The translations under genes were made by a program, and so were the position numbers. 64,000 nucleotides of DNA, from contig DALYLR010000005.1 in assembly GCA_031976175.1 (NCBI GenBank), positions 1 through 64,000 of the forward strand. Reading direction: 5' to 3'. The DNA is from DMER01 sp003451645. GTDB taxonomy: Bacteria > Pseudomonadota > Alphaproteobacteria > Micropepsales > Micropepsaceae. The notes beneath the pieces are model-generated. The model was not told the DNA's origin, searched no databases, and saw nothing but the letters and a program-made list of their open reading frames with translations. Shown piece by piece: positions 27,062 through 35,467 of this stretch. The stretch's first letter is position 1. Every line of letters starts with the position of its first letter.

Positions 27062-27976
27062 ATGGCGGACGCCACCATCACGACACGGATGATCGAGGCC
27101 AATGGCCTGACCTTTGAGACGGACATCTGTGGCACCGGCGAAAAATTTGCGCTGCTGCTGCATGGCTTCCCAGAGACCAAGTTCTCCTGGCGCCATCAGA
27201 TGCCCTTGCTGGCGAACCTGGGCTACACGGCGTGGGCGCCGAATTTGCGGGGCTATGGTGGCTCATCAATGCCGGAGGGAGTGGACGCCTATCACATTGA
27301 CCGGTTGACGGACGATGTGGCGGGCTTGATCGATGCTGCGGGCGCGTCGGAGACCTTGCTCATCGCCCATGATTGGGGCGGTGTGATCGCTTGGGTGTTT
27401 GCGATGAAGCAGATGAGGCCGCTCTCGGCCCTCATCACCATGAACATCCCCCACCCCGCCTGCATGGCGCGCGAATTGGCGAGCAGCTGGGATCAGCGGC
27501 GCAAATCCTGGTACATGTTCCTGTTCCAGCTGCCGCGTCTGCCTGAATGGGGCCTGACCCGCAAGCAAGGTCAAGCGGTCGCGCGCGCCTTCACCAACAT
27601 GGCGATCGACAAGAGCCGTTTCCCCAAAGAGGTCACGGCCGAATACGTCGCCAATGCGCTGCGCCCTGGCGGCATGACCGCGATGATCAATTATTACCGC
27701 GCAGGCCGTCGCGCCGGGTCCAAGGCCTTTCTGTCCAATGACGGCATGGTCCGTGTACGCACATTACTGATCTGGGGTGAGAAGGACGCGGCGCTGGCCA
27801 AAGCGACCACCTTTGGCACAGAGCGCTATGTGCCGGACCTCACCGTGCGCTATTTGCCCAATGTCTCCCATTGGGTGCAGCAGGAAGCGCCGGAGGCCGT
27901 CAATGCCATGATGGAGGCCTTTATCCATCACCAAACCGTGCCGGAATTTTCTGCCATCAACAAAACCGCAACCTGA
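27062..27976 (+). CDS. Alpha/beta hydrolase, epoxide hydrolase-like
   Basis: 304 residues. LLLHGFPETKFSWRHQ carries the HGFP oxyanion motif and the nucleophile elbow is AHDWGG with Asp, as in epoxide hydrolases and haloacid/haloalkane dehalogenases. Lid tyrosines (NYYRAG) and the acid/His end (LIWGEKD ... NVSHWVQQEAP) are present. The set of Asp, lid Tyr and His fits soluble epoxide hydrolase, opening epoxides to diols. No signal peptide. It lies between the phosphatase and MaoC genes with gaps of 3 and 12 bases. Confidence 0.85.
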   Translation: MADATITTRMIEANGLTFETDICGTGEKFALLLHGFPETKFSWRHQMPLLANLGYTAWAPNLRGYGGSSMPEGVDAYHIDRLTDDVAGLIDAAGASETLLIAHDWGGVIAWVFAMKQMRPLSALITMNIPHPACMARELASSWDQRRKSWYMFLFQLPRLPEWGLTRKQGQAVARAFTNMAIDKSRFPKEVTAEYVANALRPGGMTAMINYYRAGRRAGSKAFLSNDGMVRVRTLLIWGEKDAALAKATTFGTERYVPDLTVRYLPNVSHWVQQEAPEAVNAMMEAFIHHQTVPEFSAINKTAT

Positions 27977-27988
27977 AGGACCGCCGCC

Positions 27989-28843
27989 ATGCCCATCTCC
28001 TATGATCACATCATGTCGCTGAAATCCGAGGGCGATACCTTCACCTATACCGACCGCGAGACGATGCTCTATGCGCTGGGCGTTGGGATGGGCCGCGACC
28101 CGATGAACGAGATGGAGCTGCCCTTTGTCTATGAGAATGGGCTGAAGGCGATCCCGACGCAAGCCACCGTCATCGCCTGGGGTATGGGCACGATGGCCAA
28201 GTCCGGCATCAATTACCTGATGGTGGTGCATGGCGAGCAACGCCTGACCATGCACAAGCCTTTGCCGCCCGCCGCCACCATCGTGGCCGATGAGCGCGTC
28301 ACTGGTGCCTATGACAAGGGCGCGGGCAAGGGCGCCATTATCGTCACCGAAAAGACGATCCGCCTGAAGGATACCAATGAGCCGCTCTGCACGCTTGTGT
28401 CGACCACCTTTGCGCGCGGCGATGGCGGGTTTGGCGGTCCCGCGACTGGCGCGCCAGAGCCGCACCCGATCCCTGAGCGCAAAGCCGATCATATGATCGA
28501 ATGCGACACCCGTCCCGATCAGGCGCTGATTTATCGTTTGTCCGGCGACCGCAATCCGCTCCACTCGGACCCCAAGATCGCCAAGCTTGCGGGCTTCCCA
28601 AGGCCGATCCTGCACGGTCTTTGCTCCTATGGCACGACCTGCCGAGGGGTCCTGACCACGGTGGCAGGCCACGACCCTGCCCGCATCAAGAGCTTTGATG
28701 TGCGCTTTTCCGCCCCCGTCTTCCCCGGCGAGACCATCGTCACCGAGCTGTGGCAGGATGGCGAGGTTGTCTCTTTCCGCTCCAAGGTCAAAGAGCGCGA
28801 TGTGGTCGTCCTCAACAATGGAAAATGCCTGCTTGCCAAATGA
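27989..28843 (+). CDS. MaoC-family hydratase (2-enoyl-CoA hydratase, double hotdog)
   Basis: 284 residues with two hotdog domains. The N-terminal FAS1-like domain (~1-130) has FTYTDRETMLYALGVGMG, and the C-terminal MaoC domain carries the hydratase-2 motif DRNPLHSDPKIAKLAGFPRP, which ends in ILHG with the catalytic Asp/His pair. Such enzymes hydrate enoyl-CoA to (R)-3-hydroxyacyl-CoA in fatty-acid or peroxisomal-type oxidation. Probably cytosolic. The downstream methyltransferase gene starts inside its last codons (26-base overlap). Confidence 0.9.
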   Translation: MPISYDHIMSLKSEGDTFTYTDRETMLYALGVGMGRDPMNEMELPFVYENGLKAIPTQATVIAWGMGTMAKSGINYLMVVHGEQRLTMHKPLPPAATIVADERVTGAYDKGAGKGAIIVTEKTIRLKDTNEPLCTLVSTTFARGDGGFGGPATGAPEPHPIPERKADHMIECDTRPDQALIYRLSGDRNPLHSDPKIAKLAGFPRPILHGLCSYGTTCRGVLTTVAGHDPARIKSFDVRFSAPVFPGETIVTELWQDGEVVSFRSKVKERDVVVLNNGKCLLAK

Positions 28844-29933
28844 GGCCGAGTGGATCGACCCGCGCGATCTGGCCGCCGCCTGGATCGCGCAAGGGCGCAG
28901 TGCTGAAGCCATCTCCTATTTCGAGGACCTGCTGGGCCGCGGCCGCGGCGGCATTCTCGCCCGCATCGCCTTGGCCCAGGTCCAGCGTGCGATTGGGGAG
29001 ACGGCTTTGGCGGTTGCCACGATGCGGGACGCCTCAAGCCTCGCCCCCGAAGTGGCGGAGGTTGCTGTCGCCTTTGCCGAGGCGCTCGCCGCCGATGCCA
29101 ATCTGACTGCTGCCATTGCGGAGTATCAGCGCGCCGCGCGGCTGGCGCCTGACGATCCTGGTCCTCAATTGGGCATTGCGCTGCTCTGGGTTGAGGTGGG
29201 CGAATGGGACAAGGCTCACCCACATCTGGAGGCCGCGCGTGCCCTTGAAGCCGATGGCACGCAAATTGCCCTCATCGAGAACGCCATAGCGCGGGCGAAA
29301 GCCGATCCTCGCCTGCCCGCGGCCTTTGTGCGGCACCTCTTCGATCAGTTTTCCGCCGATTATGATCAGCGGATGCTGGACCGGCTGGGCTATGCGGCGC
29401 CGGCGATATTGCGGGATCTGGCGGCCATGATGTGGGGCCCCAAGCCGCCCAAGCAGATCATGCTCGATCTGGGCTGTGGGACAGGGCTTGCCGCGCGGGC
29501 CTTCAAGGACTGTACCAAGCGGATCGCCGGTATCGATCTTAGCCCTAAAATGCTGGCGCAAGCGCAAGCCACAGGGCTCTATGCCGACCTGATCGCAGCA
29601 GACATCGAAGAATGGCTTGGGCGTGCCGCACCTGAGCAATTCGATGTGGCCGTGGCGGCGGACGTGTTCGTCTATCTGGGCGATCTCAGCGCCATCTTTG
29701 CGGGCACGCACAAGGTGCTCAAGTCCGGGGGTAGTTTTCTTTTCACGGTTGAGCGGGGTGAGGCCTCGTCCTTTCAACTCGGCACCCGCCGCCGCTATCA
29801 GCACAGCGAAGCCTATATCCGGGATCTAGCCACAGCGCATGATTTCTTCATCGCCAGCCTGATTACCGCCACATTGCGCCATGACGCTGGCGTGCCGGTC
29901 GAGGGCTTTGCCGCCCTGATGACCAAAAGCTAA
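28818..29933 (+). CDS. TPR-containing SAM-dependent methyltransferase
   Basis: 371 residues from the ATG at 28818, overlapping the MaoC gene. Residues ~1-150 form tetratricopeptide repeats (ALAQVQRAIGETALAVATMR, then DLTAAIAEYQRAARLAPDDPG-like units). The C-terminal ~200 residues are a class I methyltransferase with motif I LDLGCGTGLAARAF at ~residue 215 and the acidic residue in GIDLSPKML, then DVAVAADVFVYLGDL. Substrate unknown; the TPR part may bind a protein partner. The upstream part of the long frame (from 28695) is only the MaoC coding sequence read in another frame. Confidence 0.83.
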   Translation: MENACLPNEAEWIDPRDLAAAWIAQGRSAEAISYFEDLLGRGRGGILARIALAQVQRAIGETALAVATMRDASSLAPEVAEVAVAFAEALAADANLTAAIAEYQRAARLAPDDPGPQLGIALLWVEVGEWDKAHPHLEAARALEADGTQIALIENAIARAKADPRLPAAFVRHLFDQFSADYDQRMLDRLGYAAPAILRDLAAMMWGPKPPKQIMLDLGCGTGLAARAFKDCTKRIAGIDLSPKMLAQAQATGLYADLIAADIEEWLGRAAPEQFDVAVAADVFVYLGDLSAIFAGTHKVLKSGGSFLFTVERGEASSFQLGTRRRYQHSEAYIRDLATAHDFFIASLITATLRHDAGVPVEGFAALMTKS

Positions 29934-30014
29934 GATATTGCGCTTGCGGGATGTGGAGCTTCTGGCATAAGGCCTGCACTCGCAGACATCCATAAGGGAC
30001 AAGGGCTGCCTATC

Positions 30015-30563
30015 ATGACATTTCGCACCACCCTCATGACAACGCTGCTCGCCGTGGCCTGCACCGTGTGCGCGGCACCAGCATTTGCCACGGAAGAGGA
30101 CATCTTCACGCAAACCTGCGGCAATGCCCCTTTCGCGCCCGTCGTGCCGGCGAGCCCGCCCACGACGCAAGAAGCGATGACCGAGCTCAAAAATGACGTT
30201 ACCGACTTTATCAAGGGCTCCGACCTGTTTCAGGATTGCGTGACGCGCGTGCTCGATCAGGGCCCCAAGCTGAAAGAAAGCTGGTCGGATGATCAGAAGA
30301 AAAGCGCGCAGCGCCGCTTCCTAAAGACGGCGGAGAAAATCATCCTCGACAACCAGGAGGACAAGGAGCGCACGGGCAACGCCTTTAATGTGCTTGTCGA
30401 ATTGCGCACCGGCGGGAAGGCTGCGCCAACGCCAGCCGCGTCCAAGCCTGCTGAGAAGGCTGCTGCACCAGCGATCATCGAGAACATCGATACCAGCACC
30501 GCTGCTGCGCTTGTCACCGGCACGGCCAAAGCCCGCCCGCAAGTCAAACCCGCAACACCTTAA
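30015..30563 (+). CDS. Secreted protein of unknown function
   Basis: 182 residues. A clear signal peptide (MTFRTTLMTTLLAVACTVCA, cleaved after APAFA) precedes a mature domain with a cysteine pair (QTCGNAPF and FQDCVTRVL) that may form a disulfide. The middle is helical (KKSAQRRFLKTAEKII) and the C-terminus is Ala/Pro/Lys-rich and low-complexity. No family recognised. It sits 81 bases after the methyltransferase gene and 14 before an SDR gene, on the same strand. Confidence 0.7.
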   Translation: MTFRTTLMTTLLAVACTVCAAPAFATEEDIFTQTCGNAPFAPVVPASPPTTQEAMTELKNDVTDFIKGSDLFQDCVTRVLDQGPKLKESWSDDQKKSAQRRFLKTAEKIILDNQEDKERTGNAFNVLVELRTGGKAAPTPAASKPAEKAAAPAIIENIDTSTAAALVTGTAKARPQVKPATP

Positions 30564-30577
30564 GCGCGAGCCCGCCC

Positions 30578-31315
30578 TTGAGCACGCAACGCCCTGTCTG
30601 TCTTGTGGTTGGCGCGGGCGATGGCATCGGCATGGCGGTGGCACGCGCCTTTGCGCGTGATGGCATGGCTGTGGCACTCACCCGGCGGGCGCGCAATCTC
30701 AACCACCTTGAGACGCAAGCCCTGGCGCTGACCGCGCAAGGCCATGTCGCGCGCGCCTTTGGCGTCGATGCACGCGAAGAGGCGGAGATGGTGCCCCTCT
30801 TTGATCAGATCGAACGCGAGATGGGGCCGCTCGCCGTTGTGGTCTTCAACATTGGCGGCAATGTCCGCCACCCGATCACCGAGACCACCGCGCAAGTCTA
30901 TACAAAGGTCTGGGAGATGGCCGCCTTTGCGGGCTTCCTCGCGGGCCGCGAGGCGGCGCGCGTCATGGCGCCCCGCGCCCAAGGTACGATCATATTCACT
31001 GGCGCCACCGCCAGCACGCGTGGCGGCAACGGCTTCGCAGCCTTTGCGGGCGCCAAAACAGCCTTGCGCGCCCTGGCCCAAAGCATGGCGCGTGAATTGG
31101 GGCCCAAGGGCATCCATGTTGCTCATGTGGTGATTGACGGGGCAGTGGAGGGCGAGTTCATCCGCTCCATGCTGCCGGACTTTGAAGCGCGGCGGGCCAA
31201 TAACGAAGTCCTTAATCCCGATGAGATCGCCCGCAATTATGTCTGGCTGCACCATCAGCACCGCTCGGCCTGGACACACGAACTCGATCTTCGTCCGTGG
31301 ACGGAGAAGTGGTAG
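30578..31315 (+). CDS. Short-chain dehydrogenase/reductase with non-standard active site
   Basis: 245 residues from a TTG at 30578. The Rossmann start is VVGAGDGIGMAVARAFA (Gly-x3-Gly-x-Gly), the NNAG region reads NIGGNV. At the catalytic place the usual Tyr-x3-Lys is FAAFAGAK, that is Phe in place of Tyr, with the Lys kept. FTGATAS supplies the Ser position. Similar Phe variants occur in an SDR subfamily; classical hydride transfer with Tyr as the acid is not possible here, so either another residue works or the protein does something else. Operon-like gap of 8 bases to the next gene. Confidence 0.78.
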   Translation: MSTQRPVCLVVGAGDGIGMAVARAFARDGMAVALTRRARNLNHLETQALALTAQGHVARAFGVDAREEAEMVPLFDQIEREMGPLAVVVFNIGGNVRHPITETTAQVYTKVWEMAAFAGFLAGREAARVMAPRAQGTIIFTGATASTRGGNGFAAFAGAKTALRALAQSMARELGPKGIHVAHVVIDGAVEGEFIRSMLPDFEARRANNEVLNPDEIARNYVWLHHQHRSAWTHELDLRPWTEKW

Positions 31316-31323
31316 GAGCACGC

Positions 31324-31923
31324 ATGACCAAGACCGTCGACTTCATTTTCGACTTCGCCAGCCTGAACGCCTATCTCGCCTATGCCCCGCTCAAGGCCCT
31401 CTGCGCACGGCGCCATGCGACGCTCAATCTGATCCCCTGCCTGCTTGGCGGCATCTTTAAGGCCACCAATAATCAGGCGCCGATGATCGCCTTCGCCAAC
31501 ATCAAAAACAAAATGCAGTATGAGATGCTGGAGGTGGAGCGCTTCATCACGCGCCACGCCTTTTCCCGCTATCGGATGAACCCGCACTTTCCCGTCAATA
31601 CGCTGACCCTCATGCGCGGCCTGATCGCCGCCGAAATGGACGGCCAGAAAGAGCCCTATGCCGAGGCGGGCCTCAAGGCGATGTGGGAGGATCAAGAGAA
31701 TATGGCGGATGGGCCCACGATCCTGCGTGTCCTCAACGCGGCGGGCCTTGACGGCGCGCGCTACCTCGCTCGTGCTGGCGAGGCGGACGTCAAGCAGCGC
31801 CTGATCGACAACACCGAGGCGGCCGTGGCGCGCGGCGCCTTTGGCATCCCGACCTTTTATGTCGGTAAGGAGATGTTCTTCGGCAAAGAACGTCTTGGGC
31901 AGATCGACGAGATGTTGGGGTAG
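31324..31923 (+). CDS. 2-hydroxychromene-2-carboxylate isomerase / DsbA-like (GST-kappa) family protein
   Basis: 199 residues. The thioredoxin-like fold shows DFIFDFASLNAYLAYAPLKA, with Ser replacing the redox cysteine as in HCCA isomerases, then LIPCLLGGIFKATNNQAP, a stretch typical of this family. The end AFGIPTFYVGKEMFFGKERL gives the cis-Pro. Such enzymes isomerise chromene-carboxylates in naphthalene-like degradation, or act on other aromatic compounds using glutathione. It starts 8 bases after the SDR stop, forming a pair with it. Confidence 0.85.
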   Translation: MTKTVDFIFDFASLNAYLAYAPLKALCARRHATLNLIPCLLGGIFKATNNQAPMIAFANIKNKMQYEMLEVERFITRHAFSRYRMNPHFPVNTLTLMRGLIAAEMDGQKEPYAEAGLKAMWEDQENMADGPTILRVLNAAGLDGARYLARAGEADVKQRLIDNTEAAVARGAFGIPTFYVGKEMFFGKERLGQIDEMLG

Positions 31924-32027
31924 CGTGCCACCCCGCAAAAACCCAATATCATCGACGATCTGGACGCCGATCTGCGCACACCCATGCCGGTGAAAGCGAA
32001 TTGAGGCGGGCCACCCACCGGAAAAAT

Positions 32028-32056
32028 TTGAAAAAGTCGAATTTTTCGAATAATCT
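32028..32056 (+). promoter_or_regulatory. Promoter with operator palindrome for the Phd/PemK pair
   Basis: TTGAAA (32028-32033), a 17-base spacer and TAATCT (32051-32056). Inside the spacer lies GAAAAAGTCGAATTTTTC (32030-32047), symmetric at 8 of 9 positions, a suitable antitoxin operator. The start codon is 26 bases downstream of the -10. Confidence 0.5.
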
Positions 32057-32082
32057 GCATTTTTATCCAGCAAGGCGCGCAC

Positions 32083-32361
32083 ATGACCAGCAAGATCGAA
32101 ACGGCGGATGCGTCCGATGTGCAAAGGCGCTTTTCTTTCTGGAAGCGCCGGGCGCAACGCGGGCCCGTGATGGTGCGCAATCATGGGCAGGACGAGATTG
32201 TCATGCTCTCGGCGGAGGAGTTCGCGCGATTGCGGCGGCGGGATCGCGAGGTGCTGACCGTGGCCGAGTTCAGCGCCAGCGATTTGGCGGCAATCGCCGA
32301 GGCGCGTATGCCCGATATCCTTGCGCCCTTGGATGATGAGCTCAAAGACTGGACGCCATGA
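32083..32361 (+). CDS. Phd/YefM-like antitoxin
   Basis: 92 residues. The N-terminal half (SDVQRRFSFWKRRAQRGPVM, then VRNHGQDEIVMLSAEEF) has the beta-alpha pattern of prevent-host-death antitoxins; the C-terminal half (TVAEFSASDLAAIAEARMPD) is acidic and probably disordered until it binds the toxin. It overlaps the downstream toxin start by 4 bases and has a palindrome in its promoter, so autorepression is likely. Confidence 0.65.
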   Translation: MTSKIETADASDVQRRFSFWKRRAQRGPVMVRNHGQDEIVMLSAEEFARLRRRDREVLTVAEFSASDLAAIAEARMPDILAPLDDELKDWTP

Positions 32362-32792
32362 GCTTGCCAGCGCCCCATCCGGGCCTGGTCTTACGGTATT
32401 CCTACCTCTGGCATGCGGAACATCTGCAAGGCCGGGAGGAGGGTGTGAAGGACCGGCCCTGCGCGGTCATCTTAGTCACCCAAATGGAGGATGATTTGGT
32501 TCAGGTCACCGTCCTGCCCATCACGCATTCGCCGCCCCGGCGCGCCGATATGGCGATTGAGATCCCTGCTGCGACCAAGATGCGCTTGGGTCTTGATACG
32601 GACCGCTCCTGGGTCGTTTTGGACGAGGCCAACCGGTTTATCTGGCCGGGGCCCGATTTGCGGCCTGTTGGTGGCGGTTCAGGCTCGGCGGCCTATGGCG
32701 TCCTGCCGCCGCGCTTCTTTGAGGCAATTAAGTCCCGGTTCTTGGCTTTGGCAAAGGCGCATCACGGGACGACCATTGACCGGACGGAGTGA
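32358..32792 (+). CDS. PemK/MazF-like toxin, probable endoribonuclease
   Basis: 144 residues. SYLWHAEHLQGREEGVKDRP with CAVILVT, the short VTVLPITHSPP and the SWVVLDEANRFIWPGPDL segment match the core of PemK/MazF-fold toxins (KDRPAVVV, VLPIT, S-VLLDQ). MazF toxins cut mRNA at short sequences. The family resemblance is partial and the charged active-site residues are not certain, so I call it probable. It overlaps the antitoxin gene by ATGA. Confidence 0.65.
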   Translation: MSLPAPHPGLVLRYSYLWHAEHLQGREEGVKDRPCAVILVTQMEDDLVQVTVLPITHSPPRRADMAIEIPAATKMRLGLDTDRSWVVLDEANRFIWPGPDLRPVGGGSGSAAYGVLPPRFFEAIKSRFLALAKAHHGTTIDRTE

Positions 32793-32800
32793 TTGCCCCC

Positions 32801-33016
32801 CTACCCCGCCTCGCGCAGGATGCGGGCGATGGTGTCTTGGCCCTCCGATGAGTGCAGCCAGGCATTGGCCGCCTGCTCACTGTCGAACTCACCCGCCGCC
32901 TTGTGCGGCTTGTTGCGGCCCGGCACCGGCACCAAGACCTCATAGGTGCCTTCGAAGCGCATGTCCTTGGTCTCCGCCACATAAGGAGGCGGGAGCATGT
33001 CCTTTTTCTTTTTCAT
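32801..33016 (-). CDS. Small conserved-looking protein, function unknown
   Basis: 71 residues, highly charged start (MKKKKDMLPPPYVAETKD) followed by beta-like FEGTYEVLVPVPGRNKPHKA and an alpha-helical end (SEQAANAWLHSSEGQDTIAR). No signal peptide or cysteines. It starts 5 bases downstream of the FKBP gene end, so they share a transcript. Codon use looks coding. I do not recognise the family. Confidence 0.55.
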   Translation of the reverse strand: MKKKKDMLPPPYVAETKDMRFEGTYEVLVPVPGRNKPHKAAGEFDSEQAANAWLHSSEGQDTIARILREAG

Positions 33017-33021
33017 GGGGC

Positions 33022-33441
33022 TCAGCTCACGGCCCGCAATTCGACCTTGAAGATCAAGGTTTGGTAAGGCGGGATCGAGGCGCCTGCCCCGCGCGCGCCA
33101 TAGCCGATATGTTCGGGGATCACGAGTTCAGCGGTCTCGCCCTCTTGCATCAATTGCAAGCCCTCGGTCCAGCCGGGGATCACCTGATCCAGGCGGAAGC
33201 TAATCGTCTGCCCCCGGCGGTAGGAGCTGTCGAATTCGGTGCCATCAATCAGCGAGCCCGCGTAGTGCACGGTCACCGTTTGACGCGGCCCCGGCTTCTT
33301 GCCCGAACCCGCTGTGATCACCCGGTATTGCAGGCCGGACGCGGTCGTCGTCACGCCCTCTTTCTTGGCATTCTCGGCCAAGAAGGCCGCATTGCTGTCC
33401 GCACTCAATTTATCGGCCATTGCCGTCATGCCTTTCGCCAT
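33022..33441 (-). CDS. FKBP-type peptidyl-prolyl cis-trans isomerase
   Basis: 139 residues from the ATG at 33441 (inner ATGs at 33429 and 33420 are also possible). The FKBP domain shows TVTVHYAGSLIDGTEFDSSY, GQTISFRLDQVIPGWTEGL and ELVIPEHIGYGARGAGASIP, with the active-site Tyr, Phe, Asp and Trp kept. A short N-terminal helix (SDSNAAFLAENAKKEGV) precedes it. It speeds proline isomerisation during folding; without a signal peptide it is cytosolic. The promoter lies in the 110-base gap shared with the divergent ligase gene. Confidence 0.9.
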   Translation of the reverse strand: MAKGMTAMADKLSADSNAAFLAENAKKEGVTTTASGLQYRVITAGSGKKPGPRQTVTVHYAGSLIDGTEFDSSYRRGQTISFRLDQVIPGWTEGLQLMQEGETAELVIPEHIGYGARGAGASIPPYQTLIFKVELRAVS

Positions 33442-33551
33442 TTGTACCGTATCGCGCCAGCCATAGAAGGGGATTTGGGCTAAAGCAAACGAAATCGCGC
33501 CAGGCAAATGCCTCTTGTGCGCCGTGCCAACCATGGTTCAGATGCGCGATC

Positions 33552-34928
33552 ATGATGATCAATCCGGATTCGCCGCAGACCGTTCCCTTTTGCGATGTGG
33601 AGGCGCATGCCTGGCCGCCCATCAAAGCCGGTGCCAATGCCGTGCTGGCCTCCCTGTGTCACGAGCTCGACCGCAGTCAGTGGTATAGCCCCGAAGCGCT
33701 GGCCGGCCTGCAGGCGCGCCAGCTGCAAGTTCTGGTGCAACATCATGCTCAGCATACGCCGCATTTCCGCGCGCGGCTGAGTGAGGCGGGTCTCGGACCG
33801 GAAGACATCACGACGCCTGCAACCCTGACGCGGCTGCCCCTGTTGACACGGCGCGATATTCAGGCGGCAGGAGCCTCGCTCTTTGCGCTTTATGTTCCAA
33901 AGTCGCACGCGCCCGTCAATCCGTCACGGACCTCCGGCTCCACGGGCGAGCCCGTGGTGGTCAAGCGCACGGGCATCAGTCAGCTGTTCTGGTCGGCGCT
34001 CACGATGCGCGAGCATCTTTGGCTCAAGCGGGACTTCTCCCAGAAGATGGCCGTGATCCGCGCGCATATCGACGCGCCCTCGCAGGTCAATAGCTGGGGC
34101 ACACCGGTTTCCCAATTCTTTCGCACCGGCCCGCGCTTGCGGATTCCCATTCTGACGCCGCTTAGTGAGCAGGCGCGGATGCTTGCGGCGTATCAACCCT
34201 CTGTCCTTTTGGTCTATCCCAACAACCTCAATGGCCTTGCGGATGTTTGGGAGGACGACGGCTCGGTCCCCAAAAGCCTGCGCCATATTTGGACTATTTC
34301 GGAGTCAGTCTCGCCCGCCTTGCGCGAGCGGATCCGCAGGCTGACGGACCTCGGGATTGAAGACAATTACTCCAGTCAGGAATTGGGAACGATTGCGATT
34401 CAGTGCCCGGAGAGCGGACTCTATCACATCAATGCCGAGTCGGTTTTGATCGAGGTGCTCAATCAGGCGGGCAAGCCTTGCGCCGAGGGGGAAACCGGCC
34501 GCGTGGTGGCAACCGATCTGCACAACACGGCGACCGCGATCATCCGTTATGAAATCGGCGACCATGCCGAAGTGGGTGGCGCCTGCCCTTGCGGCCGCCG
34601 GTTACCCACCTTGCGGCGGATCATGGGGCGCTCGCGCAATCTCGTCGTGCATCCCGATGGGCGGCGCCACTGGCCGCATGTGGGCCAGCATCTGTTCCGG
34701 ACCGTCGCTCCTTTGCGGCAATATCAATTCATTCAGCACGCCCTGGAGAGCATCGAGTTCAAGGTGGTGTGCGACGTCCCCCTCACCGAAATTGAGCGCG
34801 AGGGGCTCCTGCAGATCGCGCGCGAGAACATCGGCCCCGAGTTCGCCTTTGACCTTGTCGAATATCGCGAGCGCCTACCGCTACAGGCCAATGGCAAGTT
34901 CGAGGATTTTATCTCGCGCGTCTCCTAA
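33552..34928 (+). CDS. Phenylacetate-CoA ligase-like adenylate-forming enzyme
   Basis: 458 residues from the ATG at 33552. The adenylate-forming P-loop is SRTSGSTGEPVVVKRTG, followed by NYSSQELGTIAIQC and ETGRVVATDLHN, which holds the adenylation Asp region, and CPCGRRLPTLRRIMGRSRN, the PaaK-type cysteine-containing motif. A C-terminal AMP-binding domain (EFKVVCDVPLTEIEREGL) ends it. It activates an aryl or fatty acid with ATP; the substrate is not predictable. No phenylacetate catabolic genes adjoin. Its end overlaps the convergent coq7 gene by 4 bases. Confidence 0.82.
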   Translation: MMINPDSPQTVPFCDVEAHAWPPIKAGANAVLASLCHELDRSQWYSPEALAGLQARQLQVLVQHHAQHTPHFRARLSEAGLGPEDITTPATLTRLPLLTRRDIQAAGASLFALYVPKSHAPVNPSRTSGSTGEPVVVKRTGISQLFWSALTMREHLWLKRDFSQKMAVIRAHIDAPSQVNSWGTPVSQFFRTGPRLRIPILTPLSEQARMLAAYQPSVLLVYPNNLNGLADVWEDDGSVPKSLRHIWTISESVSPALRERIRRLTDLGIEDNYSSQELGTIAIQCPESGLYHINAESVLIEVLNQAGKPCAEGETGRVVATDLHNTATAIIRYEIGDHAEVGGACPCGRRLPTLRRIMGRSRNLVVHPDGRRHWPHVGQHLFRTVAPLRQYQFIQHALESIEFKVVCDVPLTEIEREGLLQIARENIGPEFAFDLVEYRERLPLQANGKFEDFISRVS

Positions 34929-35467
34929 ACCCGCTCTGACAGGCGGATCGCCAAGCGGCAGCCAGCTTTGATCACGGCCGACAAGGTCTCATAGCCGGGT
35001 GTCTCCGCCGCGCCATGCTCCAGCGCCGTGTCACGGTGGGCGATCTCATCGGCCCGGAAACGGTCAACGGTCTCTTTCAGGGCGGGATCGAGCACCGCCA
35101 GTTTTTGCGACTGCTGGGCATAATGCTCGTCAATCACCTCTTCGACTGCAGCCGTGCACGCCATCGCCGCCTTCTCACCCATCAGTGCGGTGACCGCGCC
35201 CAAGGCGTAGCCAGCAGCGTCCCAGAGCGGCATGAGCGCGGTCGGTCTGACACCCCGTTCCGCCAGCATGCGGTCGAAGGTTTCCTTATGCACCTGCTCT
35301 TGCGCTTCCATGTGCCGGATGGTGGCCCCCGAGGCCGTGTGGCCCAGGACCGCGAGCTGGCCCTGGTAGATGCGGATGGCGCCGCATTCGCCAGCATGGT
35401 CGACGCGCAGCATCCGTTCCAAATGGCGGGCGGTTGCGTCCTGACCGGGGAGATCGGGGGCGTTCAT
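34925..35467 (-). CDS. coq7: Coq7-type demethoxyubiquinone hydroxylase
   Basis: 180 residues with a di-iron four-helix ferritin-like core: RVDHAGECGAIRIYQGQL (first Glu), EAQEQVHKETF (Glu-x2-His), EEVIDEHYAQQ and ADEIAHRDTALEH (Glu-x2-His). It hydroxylates demethoxyubiquinone in one of the last steps of ubiquinone biosynthesis, at the membrane. The ATG at 35467 overlaps the dsbB end by 4 bases, so the two are cotranscribed. High confidence in family; alphaproteobacteria often use Coq7 rather than UbiF. Confidence 0.93.
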   Translation of the reverse strand: MNAPDLPGQDATARHLERMLRVDHAGECGAIRIYQGQLAVLGHTASGATIRHMEAQEQVHKETFDRMLAERGVRPTALMPLWDAAGYALGAVTALMGEKAAMACTAAVEEVIDEHYAQQSQKLAVLDPALKETVDRFRADEIAHRDTALEHGAAETPGYETLSAVIKAGCRLAIRLSERV

